This document shows, in pieces, positions 1 through 8,365 of a DNA stretch of 64,000 bases. The stretch's first letter is position 1. The number at the start of each line of letters is the position of its first letter. Source of the stretch: JABFSS01 sp964449445 (GTDB taxonomy: Bacteria > Patescibacteriota > Gracilibacteria > Peribacterales > Peribacteraceae); assembly GCA_964449445.1 (NCBI GenBank), contig CAYUZT010000003.1, positions 1-64,000 of the forward strand, given 5' to 3'. A program made the translations under genes and the position numbers. The notes under the pieces are model-generated. The model was not told where the DNA came from, did not search any database, and was given only the letters and a program-made list of their open reading frames with translations.

Positions 1-63
1 TCAAGAAGAGACAAACTTACATTTTCAGCCCCCAAAATTTCCCATTAAGCCAAGAGTACCTAT
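1..63. other. Left edge, no gene seen
   Basis: This short stretch before the first gene shows no reading frame, RNA gene or clear signal on either strand. It may be the tail of a spacer belonging to sequence outside the window. Confidence 0.5.
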
Positions 64-93
64 TCTTCGAACTCCTCGATTTCCTCGACTTCC
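64..93. repeat. Short-word intergenic array (TTCCTCGA words)
   Basis: Degenerate reiterations of an 8-10 nt pyrimidine-rich word (CTTCGAACTCC, TCGATTTCC, TCGACTTCC) lie just after the stop of the tsaE-HD gene. On the opposite strand they read as GGAAGTCGAGG, the same vocabulary as the array at 2588-2660. It belongs to the short-word arrays that fill many gaps in this window. Confidence 0.6.
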
Positions 94-1110
94 TCATATC
101 CGTGTTCCCTCCGAAAACAGCTCACGTTCTACTCTCTTCGCTTCTTCGTACCACATTTTCCCTTCCTCGCTCGTCTTGCCTCCGCCATATCGCTTGGCGA
201 AGTCGGCGAAGCGTTCTTCCAGTGTGACCACTTTGTCGATGAGCACGCGCTTATCGGCGTAGAAGAGGAGCTTCTGCTCGATCGTTGAACGGTCCGGGGA
301 GGGGAGCTCAAGCCCGTGGACTTCGACGATCGTCGCGATCACCGGGAAGCCATGCTCCCGAAGGAAGTGCGCACACGCCGCTTCGTGGTGCATGCCGGGG
401 AAGCGCTGCGCGAGAGACGCCCACAGAGAACGCTGCTCGTCCGTATGCGTATTCTCGGGATGCCCTCCTCTGCGAAAATCGATGAAGCGAAGGAGATCAT
501 GGATCCGTGCCGCGTCATGAAGTGCGCGTTTTCGGACGAGAATGCCGCGTCGAATCAGGTCCTCTGCGAGCGTGTTGCACACGTCTGCGACGGTGTCGCA
601 GTGACGCACGATATGCGCAGGCAGAAGCACGTCCTTGCGCCATTGGTCGATCTGCTGCCCCGGAATGAGAGCCGCATCCAGGAATGTGCAGTGGATCCTT
701 CGCGAGTGTTGATCCTGTTCTTCGAGAGCGACATGGATCACGTGACCGGTGCTCTTCAGCCGTTCAAGCGAAATCCGTTCGCTCCATTCAATGCAGCGAA
801 TGCCGGAAAAATTTTCGGACGAACGAAGGAGTTCCTCCGATTGCGTCTGATCGAGCCGGTAGAGATCGAGGTGCAAAAAATCTCCGCGCGCGCCTCTATA
901 CTGTTGCTCAAGCGCGTACGTGGGGCTGGTCAGCTGTTCGTCGATTCCCAGTGCGGATGCAAAACCCTGGAGGAATGTGGTTTTTCCCGTTCCGAGCTCT
1001 CCCGTGAGCGCGAGCGTCATAGGCACGTCATAGAGTGAAGATGCAAGAGATGACCCTACAAAACGTGTTTGCAGAGCGGAGTTTGCTGTAATAGTACATT
1101 TGTCATGCAT
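94..1110 (-). CDS. tsaE: TsaE tRNA t6A ATPase fused to an HD domain
   Basis: The N-terminal part (about residues 1-150) is TsaE, the ATPase partner of TsaB/TsaD in making N6-threonylcarbamoyladenosine at position 37 of ANN-decoding tRNAs. The P-loop GELGTGKTT lies at residues 37-45, followed by the family patterns SPTY, HLDLYRL and CIEWSE. Ordinary TsaE ends near 150 residues. This protein continues to 338 with an HD-type metal phosphohydrolase-like half (AHIVRHC early, IHDLLRF carrying the His-Asp pair, many conserved His). I chose ATG 1110 over the upstream TTG at 1125 because it leaves a normal TsaE N-terminus. TsaE is certain. The role of the HD half is unknown; small nucleotide or nucleic-acid phosphohydrolase activity is only a family-level guess. 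Confidence 0.88.
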   Translation of the reverse strand: MHDKCTITANSALQTRFVGSSLASSLYDVPMTLALTGELGTGKTTFLQGFASALGIDEQLTSPTYALEQQYRGARGDFLHLDLYRLDQTQSEELLRSSENFSGIRCIEWSERISLERLKSTGHVIHVALEEQDQHSRRIHCTFLDAALIPGQQIDQWRKDVLLPAHIVRHCDTVADVCNTLAEDLIRRGILVRKRALHDAARIHDLLRFIDFRRGGHPENTHTDEQRSLWASLAQRFPGMHHEAACAHFLREHGFPVIATIVEVHGLELPSPDRSTIEQKLLFYADKRVLIDKVVTLEERFADFAKRYGGGKTSEEGKMWYEEAKRVERELFSEGTRI

Positions 1111-1138
1111 TGATAATATTGTCAAATTATTGTATAAT
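1110..1138 (+). promoter_or_regulatory. Strong sigma-70 promoter of the M23 peptidase gene
   Basis: TTGATA (1110-1115), a 17-nt spacer and a perfect TATAAT (1133-1138) predict a start near 1145, about 17 nt before the ATG at 1162. The -35 overlaps the start codon of the divergent tsaE-HD gene, so the two genes share this control region. Confidence 0.75.
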
Positions 1139-1161
1139 AGTTATGACACATCAAGAACCAC

Positions 1162-2589
1162 ATGACCAGTGTATCGAAGCGCACCTTCGGCTTCACCTCC
1201 GCCTCCCTCTACCGCCGGCGGGAGCCTCATGTGTTTACGTATCTCTCGGAGCGCGCGACGTTCTGGATTGCCGTGCTCTCCATTTTCGCGTTTGTGACCG
1301 GCAACATGGTCGGGCAGCACGGATGGCACGTCTTCTGGAAGTCCGTGCTGGGGGAGGGGACCGAGTCGACCATCGCCTTTACGGGCATGGTCCCGCCGAT
1401 CCCGCGCGTGCCCGATTACGAACGCTGGGCACGTCTCGGAGGAAGTGTGCGCACGCATACCTTCCGCCAGGTTCCTGTAGATCTCTTGGTCCCGCTCCCG
1501 CGCTATGTGCGCCACGGTGACGACGTAGCGTCCGATACGCATCTGCGCAACGTCTACTTCGTGGAGCATCTGGGAACCTATGCCACGGGACGGGGGAAGG
1601 GGAGTCATGTGGGAGAAGATATTTCCGTGCCGGAAGGAACGCCGGTGGTGAGCATTGCAAACGGCATCGTGACGAGAGTGGGCAACGATCCCGGGGGGTA
1701 CGGGAACTTCGTCGTCGTCAAACATCCAAACGTTCCGGACGTCGAGGAACGCGGAGTGAAATCGGCGGTGTACTCCGGTTACGCGCACTTGAGCTCTGCC
1801 TTGGTTGCGGAAGGAACTGTTGTGCAGAAGGGTGAGAAGATCGCGCTCAGTGGAAGAACGGGCAATGTAACTGCTCCGCATCTGCATTTCCAGATGGATA
1901 AGGAGAGTGCGCCGTACCATCCGTACTGGCTGTTCTCCGGAGCAGAGCAGAAGAAAGCGGGGCTGACCTTCGCGCAGGCGATCGACCAGGGGCTCAACCG
2001 CGACAGGGGAGTGCAGTACACGCTCGATCCCATGCTCACGGTGCAGGCGTACGACACGTTCGTCGGTCCGGTGGTGGCCAATGCCTCCGTCGTCTCCTCG
2101 GCATCGTCTATCAGCGTTCCCGTTCGCACGCGGCCTCTCACGATCGCAGAGAGGCGGACCCAGCGCCTGACCAAGGCAACGCCGCTTCCGACGCTCGTGG
2201 CCTACACCGAGAACGTTCCGGTCATCCCTATCCCGGTTGCATCCTCGTCTGTACATTCTGCTGCTTCCGTAACGGGCGTGGGAGCCGTCGCGAGCATCCG
2301 CATTTCCCATGACGGCAGCTTTACCCGCGATCGCGCCTGGAAAACGCTGACGCTCACGCTTCTCGATGCGGAAGGCAGGGTGGTCACCGTGCCGAAGGAG
2401 AACAAGAAAATCACGCTGGCGACGGCCTTCGGCCAGGCGGAATTCAAGCGCACCACGTTCTCGCTGACCGATTTCAAAAAGGGAGTGTTCCAAACCGAGA
2501 TTCTTCCCCTGGGCCAGACGACGGTGGTCGTGCAGGCAAAACCCTATGACAGCATGAGTGAGAAGCCGATGAAGGCTCCACGAAATTAG
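1162..2589 (+). CDS. M23 (LytM) family metallopeptidase with N-terminal membrane anchor
   Basis: This 475-residue protein has a basic N-terminus and a hydrophobic segment near residues 30-50 (VLSIFAFVTGNMVG region), so it should be anchored and exported. The M23 zinc peptidase core follows at about residues 145-260: GKGSHVGEDI supplies the first His and Asp ligands, YAHLSS and VQKGEKIALSGRTG are typical LytM spacer motifs, and HLHFQM supplies the catalytic His-x-His. M23 enzymes cut peptide cross-links in peptidoglycan. The last 200 residues look like an Ig/beta-sandwich appendage. The gene is monocistronic under the promoter just upstream. Its exact substrate bond cannot be read from sequence. 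Confidence 0.88.
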   Translation: MTSVSKRTFGFTSASLYRRREPHVFTYLSERATFWIAVLSIFAFVTGNMVGQHGWHVFWKSVLGEGTESTIAFTGMVPPIPRVPDYERWARLGGSVRTHTFRQVPVDLLVPLPRYVRHGDDVASDTHLRNVYFVEHLGTYATGRGKGSHVGEDISVPEGTPVVSIANGIVTRVGNDPGGYGNFVVVKHPNVPDVEERGVKSAVYSGYAHLSSALVAEGTVVQKGEKIALSGRTGNVTAPHLHFQMDKESAPYHPYWLFSGAEQKKAGLTFAQAIDQGLNRDRGVQYTLDPMLTVQAYDTFVGPVVANASVVSSASSISVPVRTRPLTIAERRTQRLTKATPLPTLVAYTENVPVIPIPVASSSVHSAASVTGVGAVASIRISHDGSFTRDRAWKTLTLTLLDAEGRVVTVPKENKKITLATAFGQAEFKRTTFSLTDFKKGVFQTEILPLGQTTVVVQAKPYDSMSEKPMKAPRN

Positions 2590-2660
2590 GAAGTCAAAGA
2601 AGTCGAGGAAGTCAACAATGCCAAGGAAAAGGAGTCCGAGGAATCCGAAGTGTCCAAGGA
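2588..2660. repeat. Short-word intergenic array between convergent genes
   Basis: Tandem degenerate words of the type GGAAGTC, GAAGTCGA, GCCAAGGAA and GTCCGAGG fill the gap between the M23 gene and the convergent glycosyltransferase gene. The same vocabulary returns at 14940, 38106, 42181 and 42810. Confidence 0.65.
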
Positions 2661-2671
2661 CCATCTATTTG

Positions 2672-3691
2672 TCATTTCCTTCCCGAATAGAAGGACAACC
2701 CGATCATCACGATGAGGAGGAGCATTCCGGCAGCCACCTTTTCCCATGTGCTCAAAAACAGCGCCGTGATGCCGAAGAGCGCGCCGATGCCGGCGGTGAG
2801 CGCGATAATACTGCGTGGTGACCAGCCTTTGCGAAGCAGGCGATGATGGAGGTGCTGGTCGGACGCATTGCCGCGGAAAGGGGAATGGCCTTTTCGAAGT
2901 CTGCGGACAATGACGAAGAGCACATCAATCAACGGCACGCCGAGGACCAGGAATGCCGTTGCGACTTTGCCGCCGGAGTAAATGGTCAGGACGCCGATCA
3001 GGAGCCCGAAGAACATCGCGCCGGTATCGCCCATCAGGAGCCGCGCGGGAGGGAAGTCGAACGGGAGCACGCTCAGGCTGATGCCCGCGAGCAGAAACGA
3101 CACTAATGCAAGAGCGGGTTGGTCGACCCGATCGCTCAGGGACAGGAAGCCGATCGTGAGGAAGGCGATCACCGAGAGCGTGCTCACCTGTCCGGAAATC
3201 CCATCGAACCAGTTGAGCGCGTTGATGGTGAAGAGCAGCCACAGAACGGTGAAGACGATGCTCGCAGAAAACTGCCATCCTGCATCGAGCGTCAGGCTTG
3301 TCCCGTCGCCCAGAATCCCGGGGAGGGGATTGGTCACCGCATCAATCCGCGTTCCCGTTGCAATCAGGAGAATTGCGACGATGCCCTGAATGGCGAAACG
3401 CAGGAGCGGGGGGAGGGGAGTGCGGTCGTCGATGAAACAGGTCAGGCCGAGCAGTACGATCCCCGCGATCAACCCCTGATTCTGGATGGTGAGCGGCTGA
3501 ACGAGGGGAAAGAAGATGAGAAACGTGATCAGCGCCAGAATGCCCGTCGGGTAGGGGATTTTTGATCGATGGAGGCCGTAGCGCTCGGGAAAATCCAGCC
3601 AGCCAAGAGAAGGGAAGATCTTGAGAGCGGCTGCGTGGAGGATCAGCGAAACGAGGAAGGCCAGGAAGGGGAGGATGATGAGAGGACTCAT
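2672..3691 (-). CDS. WecA/MraY-like polyprenyl-phosphate sugar-1-P transferase
   Basis: A 339-residue polytopic membrane protein of glycosyltransferase family 4 (PF00953), with about ten hydrophobic helices. Family markers are CFIDDRTPL (the metal-binding DD pair), NALNWFDGISG (WecA-like NxxN/FDG loop), LLMGDTGAMFFG and the cytoplasmic HLHHRLL motif typical of WecA and TagO rather than MraY. It should move a sugar-1-phosphate, probably N-acetylglucosamine-1-P or a relative, from UDP-sugar to undecaprenyl phosphate, starting a surface glycan. A true MraY is encoded at 31771, which supports the non-peptidoglycan reading. The gene converges on the M23 gene. Confidence 0.87.
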   Translation of the reverse strand: MSPLIILPFLAFLVSLILHAAALKIFPSLGWLDFPERYGLHRSKIPYPTGILALITFLIFFPLVQPLTIQNQGLIAGIVLLGLTCFIDDRTPLPPLLRFAIQGIVAILLIATGTRIDAVTNPLPGILGDGTSLTLDAGWQFSASIVFTVLWLLFTINALNWFDGISGQVSTLSVIAFLTIGFLSLSDRVDQPALALVSFLLAGISLSVLPFDFPPARLLMGDTGAMFFGLLIGVLTIYSGGKVATAFLVLGVPLIDVLFVIVRRLRKGHSPFRGNASDQHLHHRLLRKGWSPRSIIALTAGIGALFGITALFLSTWEKVAAGMLLLIVMIGLSFYSGRK

Positions 3692-3704
3692 TTGTCAGCA
3701 TCAT

Positions 3705-3750
3705 CATTGACCAATGGCAAATGATCAATGCGATTGATCATTCATCATTC
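3705..3750. repeat. ATGATCAATG-word array containing the pgk -35
   Basis: Words such as ATCATTGACC, AATGATCAATG, GATTGATCATT and CATCATTCC alternate on both strands, giving small inverted repeats. One word supplies the TTGATC used as the -35 of pgk, showing how such arrays can carry promoter elements. Confidence 0.55.
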
Positions 3751-3761
3751 CTCAGTAAAAT
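3734..3761 (+). promoter_or_regulatory. Predicted leaderless promoter of pgk
   Basis: TTGATC (3734-3739), a 16-nt spacer and TAAAAT (3756-3761) lie only 6 nt from the ATG at 3768. The transcription start should therefore coincide with the start codon. No Shine-Dalgarno sequence is present. Confidence 0.6.
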
Positions 3762-3767
3762 GCACAC

Positions 3768-4973
3768 ATGTCTGCAAAGAAGATCCACTCTCTCTCCGAC
3801 GCAAAGATCGAAGGAAAGCGTGTTCTGCTACGGGCGGGGTTCGATGTGTCGATTGAGAATGGAAGAGTGATGGATACGGAACGCATCGAGGCGCTATTGC
3901 CGACGATGCGACACATTTTGAAGGGAGGAGCATCGCTCATCATCCTGAGCCACCAAGGGCGTCCCAAGGGCAAGCCGCTCCCCGAATTCACGCAGAAGCC
4001 GATTGTGCCCGTGCTCGAGACATTGCTGAAAGTGAAAGTCGCGTTCGCCGATTCCTGCGTGGGATCGAAAACCGAGGCGCAGGCGAAAGCGCTCAAGCCG
4101 GGACAAGTGCTCTTCCTCGAAAATCTCCGGTACGAGCCGGGGGAAGAGAAGAACGACCCAGAGCTCGCGAAGAAGCTCGCACTGCTCGGCGACATCTACG
4201 TGAACGATGCCTTCACCAACTGTCACCGCAATCACGCGAGCATGGTGGAACTGGCGAAGCTGCTTCCGTCGTATGCGGGGCTTCAGCTGCAGAAGGAAAT
4301 AGACCATCTCTCCGCTGTGGTGGAGAAACCAAAGAAGCCCGTTCTCCTGATCGTGAGCGGAGCGAAGATGGAAACCAAGGTACCGGTGATCGAGCACTTT
4401 TTGACGAAGGGGGACGAGATCCTGCTCGGCGGCTGCATCGCGAATACCTTTATCGCGGCGCGCGGGTTCGATGTGGGAGGGTCCAAGTATGAGCAAAAGG
4501 AAATCGAGAAAGCGCAGGAGCTGATGCTGGAATCGGAGAAGGAAGGCCGGGCGAAGATCTTCGTTCCCCGGGATGTCGTTGTCGCGAGCAGTCCCGATGA
4601 AAAAGCGCAGAAGTTAGATTTGCCGGTGGAGGATATCGAAGGCGACATGAGCATCTTCGATATCGGCAAAGTGACGATCGAGCGCTACAAAGTTGCGATT
4701 GCCAAGGCCAAGACGATCGTGTGGAACGGGCCGCTGGGACTGTACGAAATCAATCGCTTCTCGCACGCGAGTAAGCGCATCGCCGAAGCGATCGCGGAGG
4801 CGACGAGCAAGGGTGCGGTCTCCATCATCGGCGGGGGCGACACGATCGATTTCCATGTCCGCTACGGGCATTCTTTGGATGCGTACACGTTCGTGAGCAC
4901 GGGAGGAGGGGCGATGCTGGAGTTCATTGCAGGCAAGAAGCTGCCGGCAATCGAAGCATTGAAACGATCGTAG
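3768..4973 (+). CDS. pgk: Phosphoglycerate kinase
   Basis: A full-length 401-residue PGK that interconverts 1,3-bisphosphoglycerate + ADP and 3-phosphoglycerate + ATP in glycolysis/gluconeogenesis. Recognisable motifs in order are SHQGRPKG, FLENLRYEPGE, NDAFTNCHRNHASM, the hinge region with VWNGPLGLYE, and the nucleotide loop IIGGGDT near the C-terminus. One oddity: the 3-phosphoglycerate-binding motif normally written RxDFN reads R22-A-G24-F-D26, so the usual Asp and Asn are Gly and Asp. The rest of the enzyme is conventional. It has its own promoter and no operon partner; GAPDH genes lie elsewhere in the window. Confidence 0.96.
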   Translation: MSAKKIHSLSDAKIEGKRVLLRAGFDVSIENGRVMDTERIEALLPTMRHILKGGASLIILSHQGRPKGKPLPEFTQKPIVPVLETLLKVKVAFADSCVGSKTEAQAKALKPGQVLFLENLRYEPGEEKNDPELAKKLALLGDIYVNDAFTNCHRNHASMVELAKLLPSYAGLQLQKEIDHLSAVVEKPKKPVLLIVSGAKMETKVPVIEHFLTKGDEILLGGCIANTFIAARGFDVGGSKYEQKEIEKAQELMLESEKEGRAKIFVPRDVVVASSPDEKAQKLDLPVEDIEGDMSIFDIGKVTIERYKVAIAKAKTIVWNGPLGLYEINRFSHASKRIAEAIAEATSKGAVSIIGGGDTIDFHVRYGHSLDAYTFVSTGGGAMLEFIAGKKLPAIEALKRS

Positions 4974-4978
4974 AAAAA

Positions 4979-5075
4979 ACCAGATACCAAATACCAAAAA
5001 CCAAGGAGGTGAAAAAAACCAGGATAGAGGAGACAAGTACACCTGTTTTTGGCTTCTGGTTTTTGGAATCTGGAA
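4979..5075. repeat. Inverted short-word array (CCAGATACCAAA words)
   Basis: Words CCAGATA, CCAAATA, CCAAAAA and CCAAGG on one side are mirrored by TTTTTGGCTTCTGG and TTTTTGGAATCTGG on the other, forming a long imperfect hairpin after pgk. A Shine-Dalgarno-like AAGGAGGTG at 5003 lies within it but has no well-placed start codon. The array could end pgk transcription, but this is unproven. Confidence 0.65.
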
Positions 5076-5113
5076 TTTCTCTCCGACCATCTCACCGCTA
5101 TCCTTCCTTCCAC

Positions 5114-6724
5114 ATGCCTGACCCAAAGATCACTGTTCTCTTCCGAGCCGAAGAAGAATCTTTTACCGCCTTTGCGCGGCGCATCCGCGATGCAAAGGGG
5201 GAAATCATCGTCGTGCTCTCCAGTGCCGATAATACGCATCTGCTGCAGGAGGAAGATCGCGCGCCGTTCCTGGAGGAATGCAAGAAACTGCGTTACCGGC
5301 TGCGTCTGGCGACCAAGGAACCGCTCGTGGCCTCCCGCGCGCGTGCGCAGGGGATCAGAGTGCTCGATCGTACGCGCAAGCTCCGCACGCTTCTCGCCGG
5401 ACACCCACAAATGCCCGAAGCGTTGCGGTTCTTTTCGCCGAGTCTCTGGCGCCAGCAGTGGCGATCGCGGTTACAGACAATCGGCCTGCTGTCATTGCCC
5501 CGCGTGCGCATCTGGGTGCTTCTGATCCTGAGCGGGGGATTGTTCGCATTCGTCATCTTCCGCCTGCTGCCGTCGGCCGATGTGCGCGTGTGGCCGAGAT
5601 CGGACATCGTGACCCAGACGATGAACGTGACGCTTGTGGCCTCCGGTTCCACGCTGGAGCTCTCTTCGCGGGTGCGTACCCAGCGTCTGGAGGTGATTGA
5701 AGTGCGGATCCGCAAATCCATCACGTTCGACGACATCAGTCCCGAGTTCACCGGCACGGACGCAAGCGTCCAGATGACGATCGTGAACCAATCGAAAGAG
5801 ACGTATTCGCTCCGCACGGGGACCCGACTCCTCAACCAAGCCGGGATGATCTTTAAAACCCAGGCCCCCGTGACGGTGGAGCCGGGGCTTGAGGTGACCG
5901 TTCTCGCGAAGGCGGATCACCTGGATCTCTACGGCAAGATCATCGGCAAGCGAGGTAATGTTCCTGCCGGGCTCCAGTGGGAACTGCTCGGACTCAGTGT
6001 TCCGGAGCGCAAGCTCGTCTTCGGAAAAAACGTGAAACCCGCTCTGGGAGGAGCGACAGCCGAACGGACCGTCCTCCAGCAGAAGGATATCGATGCGGGC
6101 AAGAAGCGGCTGGAGCAGGAATTGCTGGTGACGGCGAAGCAGCTGATTGAAGAAGAGCGCCAGCTGCGGAGTTCACAGGATCAAAACATGCGGCTCGAGC
6201 TCCTCGCGAAGGACGATGTGATCATCACGACCTACAGCGGTTTTGTCCTTCCGACCCAATTCCTGGGAAAGCCGGTCCTCTCGGTTCCCATTGAAGGTGA
6301 GCTCATCTACACAATACCGGCCTATAACCTCCAGGGCGTCCAGGAAGCCTATAACCGCGAGCTGCAAGCGCACACGAGCGAAGGCAAGCAGCTGATCGCC
6401 GATTCGGTGCACATCGACCCGCAGAAAGTGATCATCATCGAATACGGCGACGACGGGTCGCCCAAGAATCTCTACACGGGGGACTGGATCAAGATCACGG
6501 CGGATGTCGCGGGCACGGAACAGTTCGTGCTCGATCCGCTGACGCCCGATGGAGCGCGGTTCGGCAAAAAAGTGCGCGATGCGATCGCGGGACTTTCCGT
6601 CAAAGACGCGCAGCGGATTTTGCGTAACTTTCCCGAAGTCGAGCGCGTGGAGATCAAACTGTGGCCCCCGTGGAGCGGGACTCTGCCCTCCATTCCCTCG
6701 AATATTACGATTTCACCACAATGA
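5114..6724 (+). CDS. Single-pass membrane protein with baseplate-J-like ectodomain
   Basis: A 536-residue protein. About residues 1-120 look cytoplasmic and end in a basic stretch, followed by one transmembrane helix (about 140-162, VLLILSGGLFAFVIFRLL). The large outer part contains TSLRTGTRLLNQAG-type strands (GTRLLNQAGMIFKTQ, VTVEPGLEVTV, GKRGNVPAG), resembling the baseplate J/gp47 fold often annotated in CPR genomes, and then a charged helical stretch (about 320-370). I chose ATG 5114 because everything upstream in frame is repeat sequence. It overlaps the next gene by ATGA, so the two are translationally coupled. Function is unknown; cell-surface assembly is a guess. Confidence 0.72.
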   Translation: MPDPKITVLFRAEEESFTAFARRIRDAKGEIIVVLSSADNTHLLQEEDRAPFLEECKKLRYRLRLATKEPLVASRARAQGIRVLDRTRKLRTLLAGHPQMPEALRFFSPSLWRQQWRSRLQTIGLLSLPRVRIWVLLILSGGLFAFVIFRLLPSADVRVWPRSDIVTQTMNVTLVASGSTLELSSRVRTQRLEVIEVRIRKSITFDDISPEFTGTDASVQMTIVNQSKETYSLRTGTRLLNQAGMIFKTQAPVTVEPGLEVTVLAKADHLDLYGKIIGKRGNVPAGLQWELLGLSVPERKLVFGKNVKPALGGATAERTVLQQKDIDAGKKRLEQELLVTAKQLIEEERQLRSSQDQNMRLELLAKDDVIITTYSGFVLPTQFLGKPVLSVPIEGELIYTIPAYNLQGVQEAYNRELQAHTSEGKQLIADSVHIDPQKVIIIEYGDDGSPKNLYTGDWIKITADVAGTEQFVLDPLTPDGARFGKKVRDAIAGLSVKDAQRILRNFPEVERVEIKLWPPWSGTLPSIPSNITISPQ

Positions 6725-7344
6725 AAAAGCTTTCTTTCATAATCATCCGCATTCTCTTGTTGATCGCTTTCCCCGCGATGCTCTTTTACGCATGTACGGT
6801 CATCTACGTGTATGAACGAATGGATGGAAATGCAGTATTTCCCGTCGATTGCGCGATAGTCTTCGGCACTGCAGTGTGGCCGGTATTCGACCGGTATGGC
6901 CTCGTCATCGCCTCCGTTCCCGGTCCGGGTATCGCACGGAGGGTCTCGACAGCGGCACATCTCCTGGAGGAGGGGAGTGTGCGGCATCTGTACCTGAGCG
7001 GCGGAAAAGGAGAGGGCAATCGACAGAGTGAAGCGGAAGTGATGGGGGAATATGCGCAGTCGCTCGGCGTACCAAAGTCGAGCATCACGGTGGAAGATCG
7101 TTCACGCAGTACCTGGGAGAACCTCCAGAACACCCGTCCCTTGACTTCGAGGTGTGATTCCGTTGTCGCGATCAGTGACAGTTATCACCTGGCGCGCATC
7201 GGTTTGTACGCGCAGGTTCAGGGCTGGCCGCAGGTGCAAACATATCCGGCGGATAGAAAGCCAGATTTGCTGTTTAGAGCCCAAAATCTGTTGCGGGAGG
7301 CCGTAGGGATAGATTTGCTAGTACTTACTCGGTTATTAACCTAA
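6721..7344 (+). CDS. YdcF/SanA-type DUF218 membrane protein
   Basis: This 207-residue protein has an N-terminal transmembrane helix (residues 5-28) and a DUF218 domain. Conserved patterns are CAIVFGTAV, ARRVSTAAHLL, LYLSGGKG, SEAEVMGEYAQ, the acidic VEDRSRSTWENL and AISDSYHLAR. DUF218 proteins (ElyC, SanA, YdcF) act in envelope or lipid-carrier metabolism, and some bind nucleotide-like ligands. Its ATG overlaps the stop of the preceding gene by four bases, so the two should be made together. The exact role is not assignable. Confidence 0.85.
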   Translation: MKKLSFIIIRILLLIAFPAMLFYACTVIYVYERMDGNAVFPVDCAIVFGTAVWPVFDRYGLVIASVPGPGIARRVSTAAHLLEEGSVRHLYLSGGKGEGNRQSEAEVMGEYAQSLGVPKSSITVEDRSRSTWENLQNTRPLTSRCDSVVAISDSYHLARIGLYAQVQGWPQVQTYPADRKPDLLFRAQNLLREAVGIDLLVLTRLLT

Positions 7345-7386
7345 AATGCATTATGTTAAGTAGGAGAAGCTGTGGAAAACTACCTG

Positions 7387-7405
7387 TAGTGAGCCTGTCG
7401 AACTA
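7387..7405. repeat. REP-like palindrome TAGTGAGCCTGTCGAACTA
   Basis: An imperfect palindrome with the core TGAGC-CTG-TCGAA abuts the start codon of the Xer gene. It shares the TGAGC...CGAA core with the copies at 46862, 57497 and 60767. Confidence 0.5.
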
Positions 7406-8358
7406 TGATTAGGCGCTCCCCTCACCCTCCGGCAGCCGCGCAATCGGCACTCGCAAAGGCCATCGAGCGGTATCTGACGTTCCTGAAAGCGGAGGAGAAC
7501 AAATCCCCACTCACGATCAGCGCATATCGCGAGAGTCTGGATCTGCTGATGAAGCTTTCCGATATCACCGACCCCCGGTTGTTTGATAAGAGCTCGGTAC
7601 GCATCTACAAGTCCGCGCTGCATTCCTACAGGGCCCGCAGCGGCAAGGAACTCACGATACGGACGAAGAACCATCATCTGACCATTCTGCGTGCATTCCT
7701 GCGATATCTGACACGGGAAGAGGAAATGGACGTGTACCCGTCTGATCGGGTGACACGTTTTAAAGAAGAGCAACGGAAGGTGAAAGTGCTCTTCCACGAA
7801 GAGCTCGAGCGGCTGCTCACGGCGCCCAATACCTCTACCAAAGAAGGGAAGCGTGACGCTGCGATGCTCCATCTGTTCTTTTCTACCGGCCTTCGTCTTG
7901 CGGAGCTGAGGGGACTCAGCCGCAAAGATATCAATTTCACGACACGCGAGATCTCCGTGCGCGGCAAGCGCGGCAAGATCCGGGTGGTCTTTGTGAGCGA
8001 TCGGGCAGCAGACGCCCTCAAGGAGTACGTCGACTGTCGTCTGGATCACCTCGCTCCCCTGTTCATCCGCAATCACGAAAAAGCCTCCACCGCAATGCCA
8101 CCGGGCGAAGAGTTCCGCCTCTCGCGCATTTCCATCTATAACGCGGTCAAAAAGTACGCGCGCCAGGCGGGGATTGTCAGCGATCCGTCACCGCATACGC
8201 TGCGTCACTCCTTTGCGACGGATTTGCTCCGGAATGGGGCCGATCTGCGGTCAGTCCAGGAAATGCTCGGCCATAAAGACCTCAGTACGACGCAGATTTA
8301 CACCCACGTGACGAATCCCCACTTGAAGGAAGTGCATAAGAAATTTCACGGGAGGTAG
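7405..8358 (+). CDS. Tyrosine recombinase, XerC/XerD-like
   Basis: A 317-residue phage-integrase-family recombinase. An N-terminal SAM-like core-binding domain (about 15-105) is followed by the catalytic domain (about 125-305). All active-site residues are visible: R164 (TGLRLAEL), K191 (GKIR), H264 and R267 (HTLRH), H290 (LGHKDLS) and the nucleophile Y299 (QIYTHV). Size and motifs fit chromosome-dimer resolution recombinases acting at dif, rather than an element-borne integrase, and no element surrounds it. CPR genomes often encode a single Xer, so C versus D cannot be decided. Confidence 0.9.
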   Translation: MIRRSPHPPAAAQSALAKAIERYLTFLKAEENKSPLTISAYRESLDLLMKLSDITDPRLFDKSSVRIYKSALHSYRARSGKELTIRTKNHHLTILRAFLRYLTREEEMDVYPSDRVTRFKEEQRKVKVLFHEELERLLTAPNTSTKEGKRDAAMLHLFFSTGLRLAELRGLSRKDINFTTREISVRGKRGKIRVVFVSDRAADALKEYVDCRLDHLAPLFIRNHEKASTAMPPGEEFRLSRISIYNAVKKYARQAGIVSDPSPHTLRHSFATDLLRNGADLRSVQEMLGHKDLSTTQIYTHVTNPHLKEVHKKFHGR

Positions 8359-8365
8359 GGGCTAT

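Noticed and set aside
1141..2664. 507-codon minus-strand frame over the M23 gene
   Set aside because: It is the shadow of a GC-rich real gene; the translation is Arg/His-rich with no motifs, while the plus frame has clear M23 motifs.
5003..5113. Strong Shine-Dalgarno-like AAGGAGGTG and an in-frame GTG start for the baseplate-like gene
   Set aside because: The GTG is part of the SD itself with no spacing, and the added residues are pure repeat translation; ATG 5114 gives a normal start.
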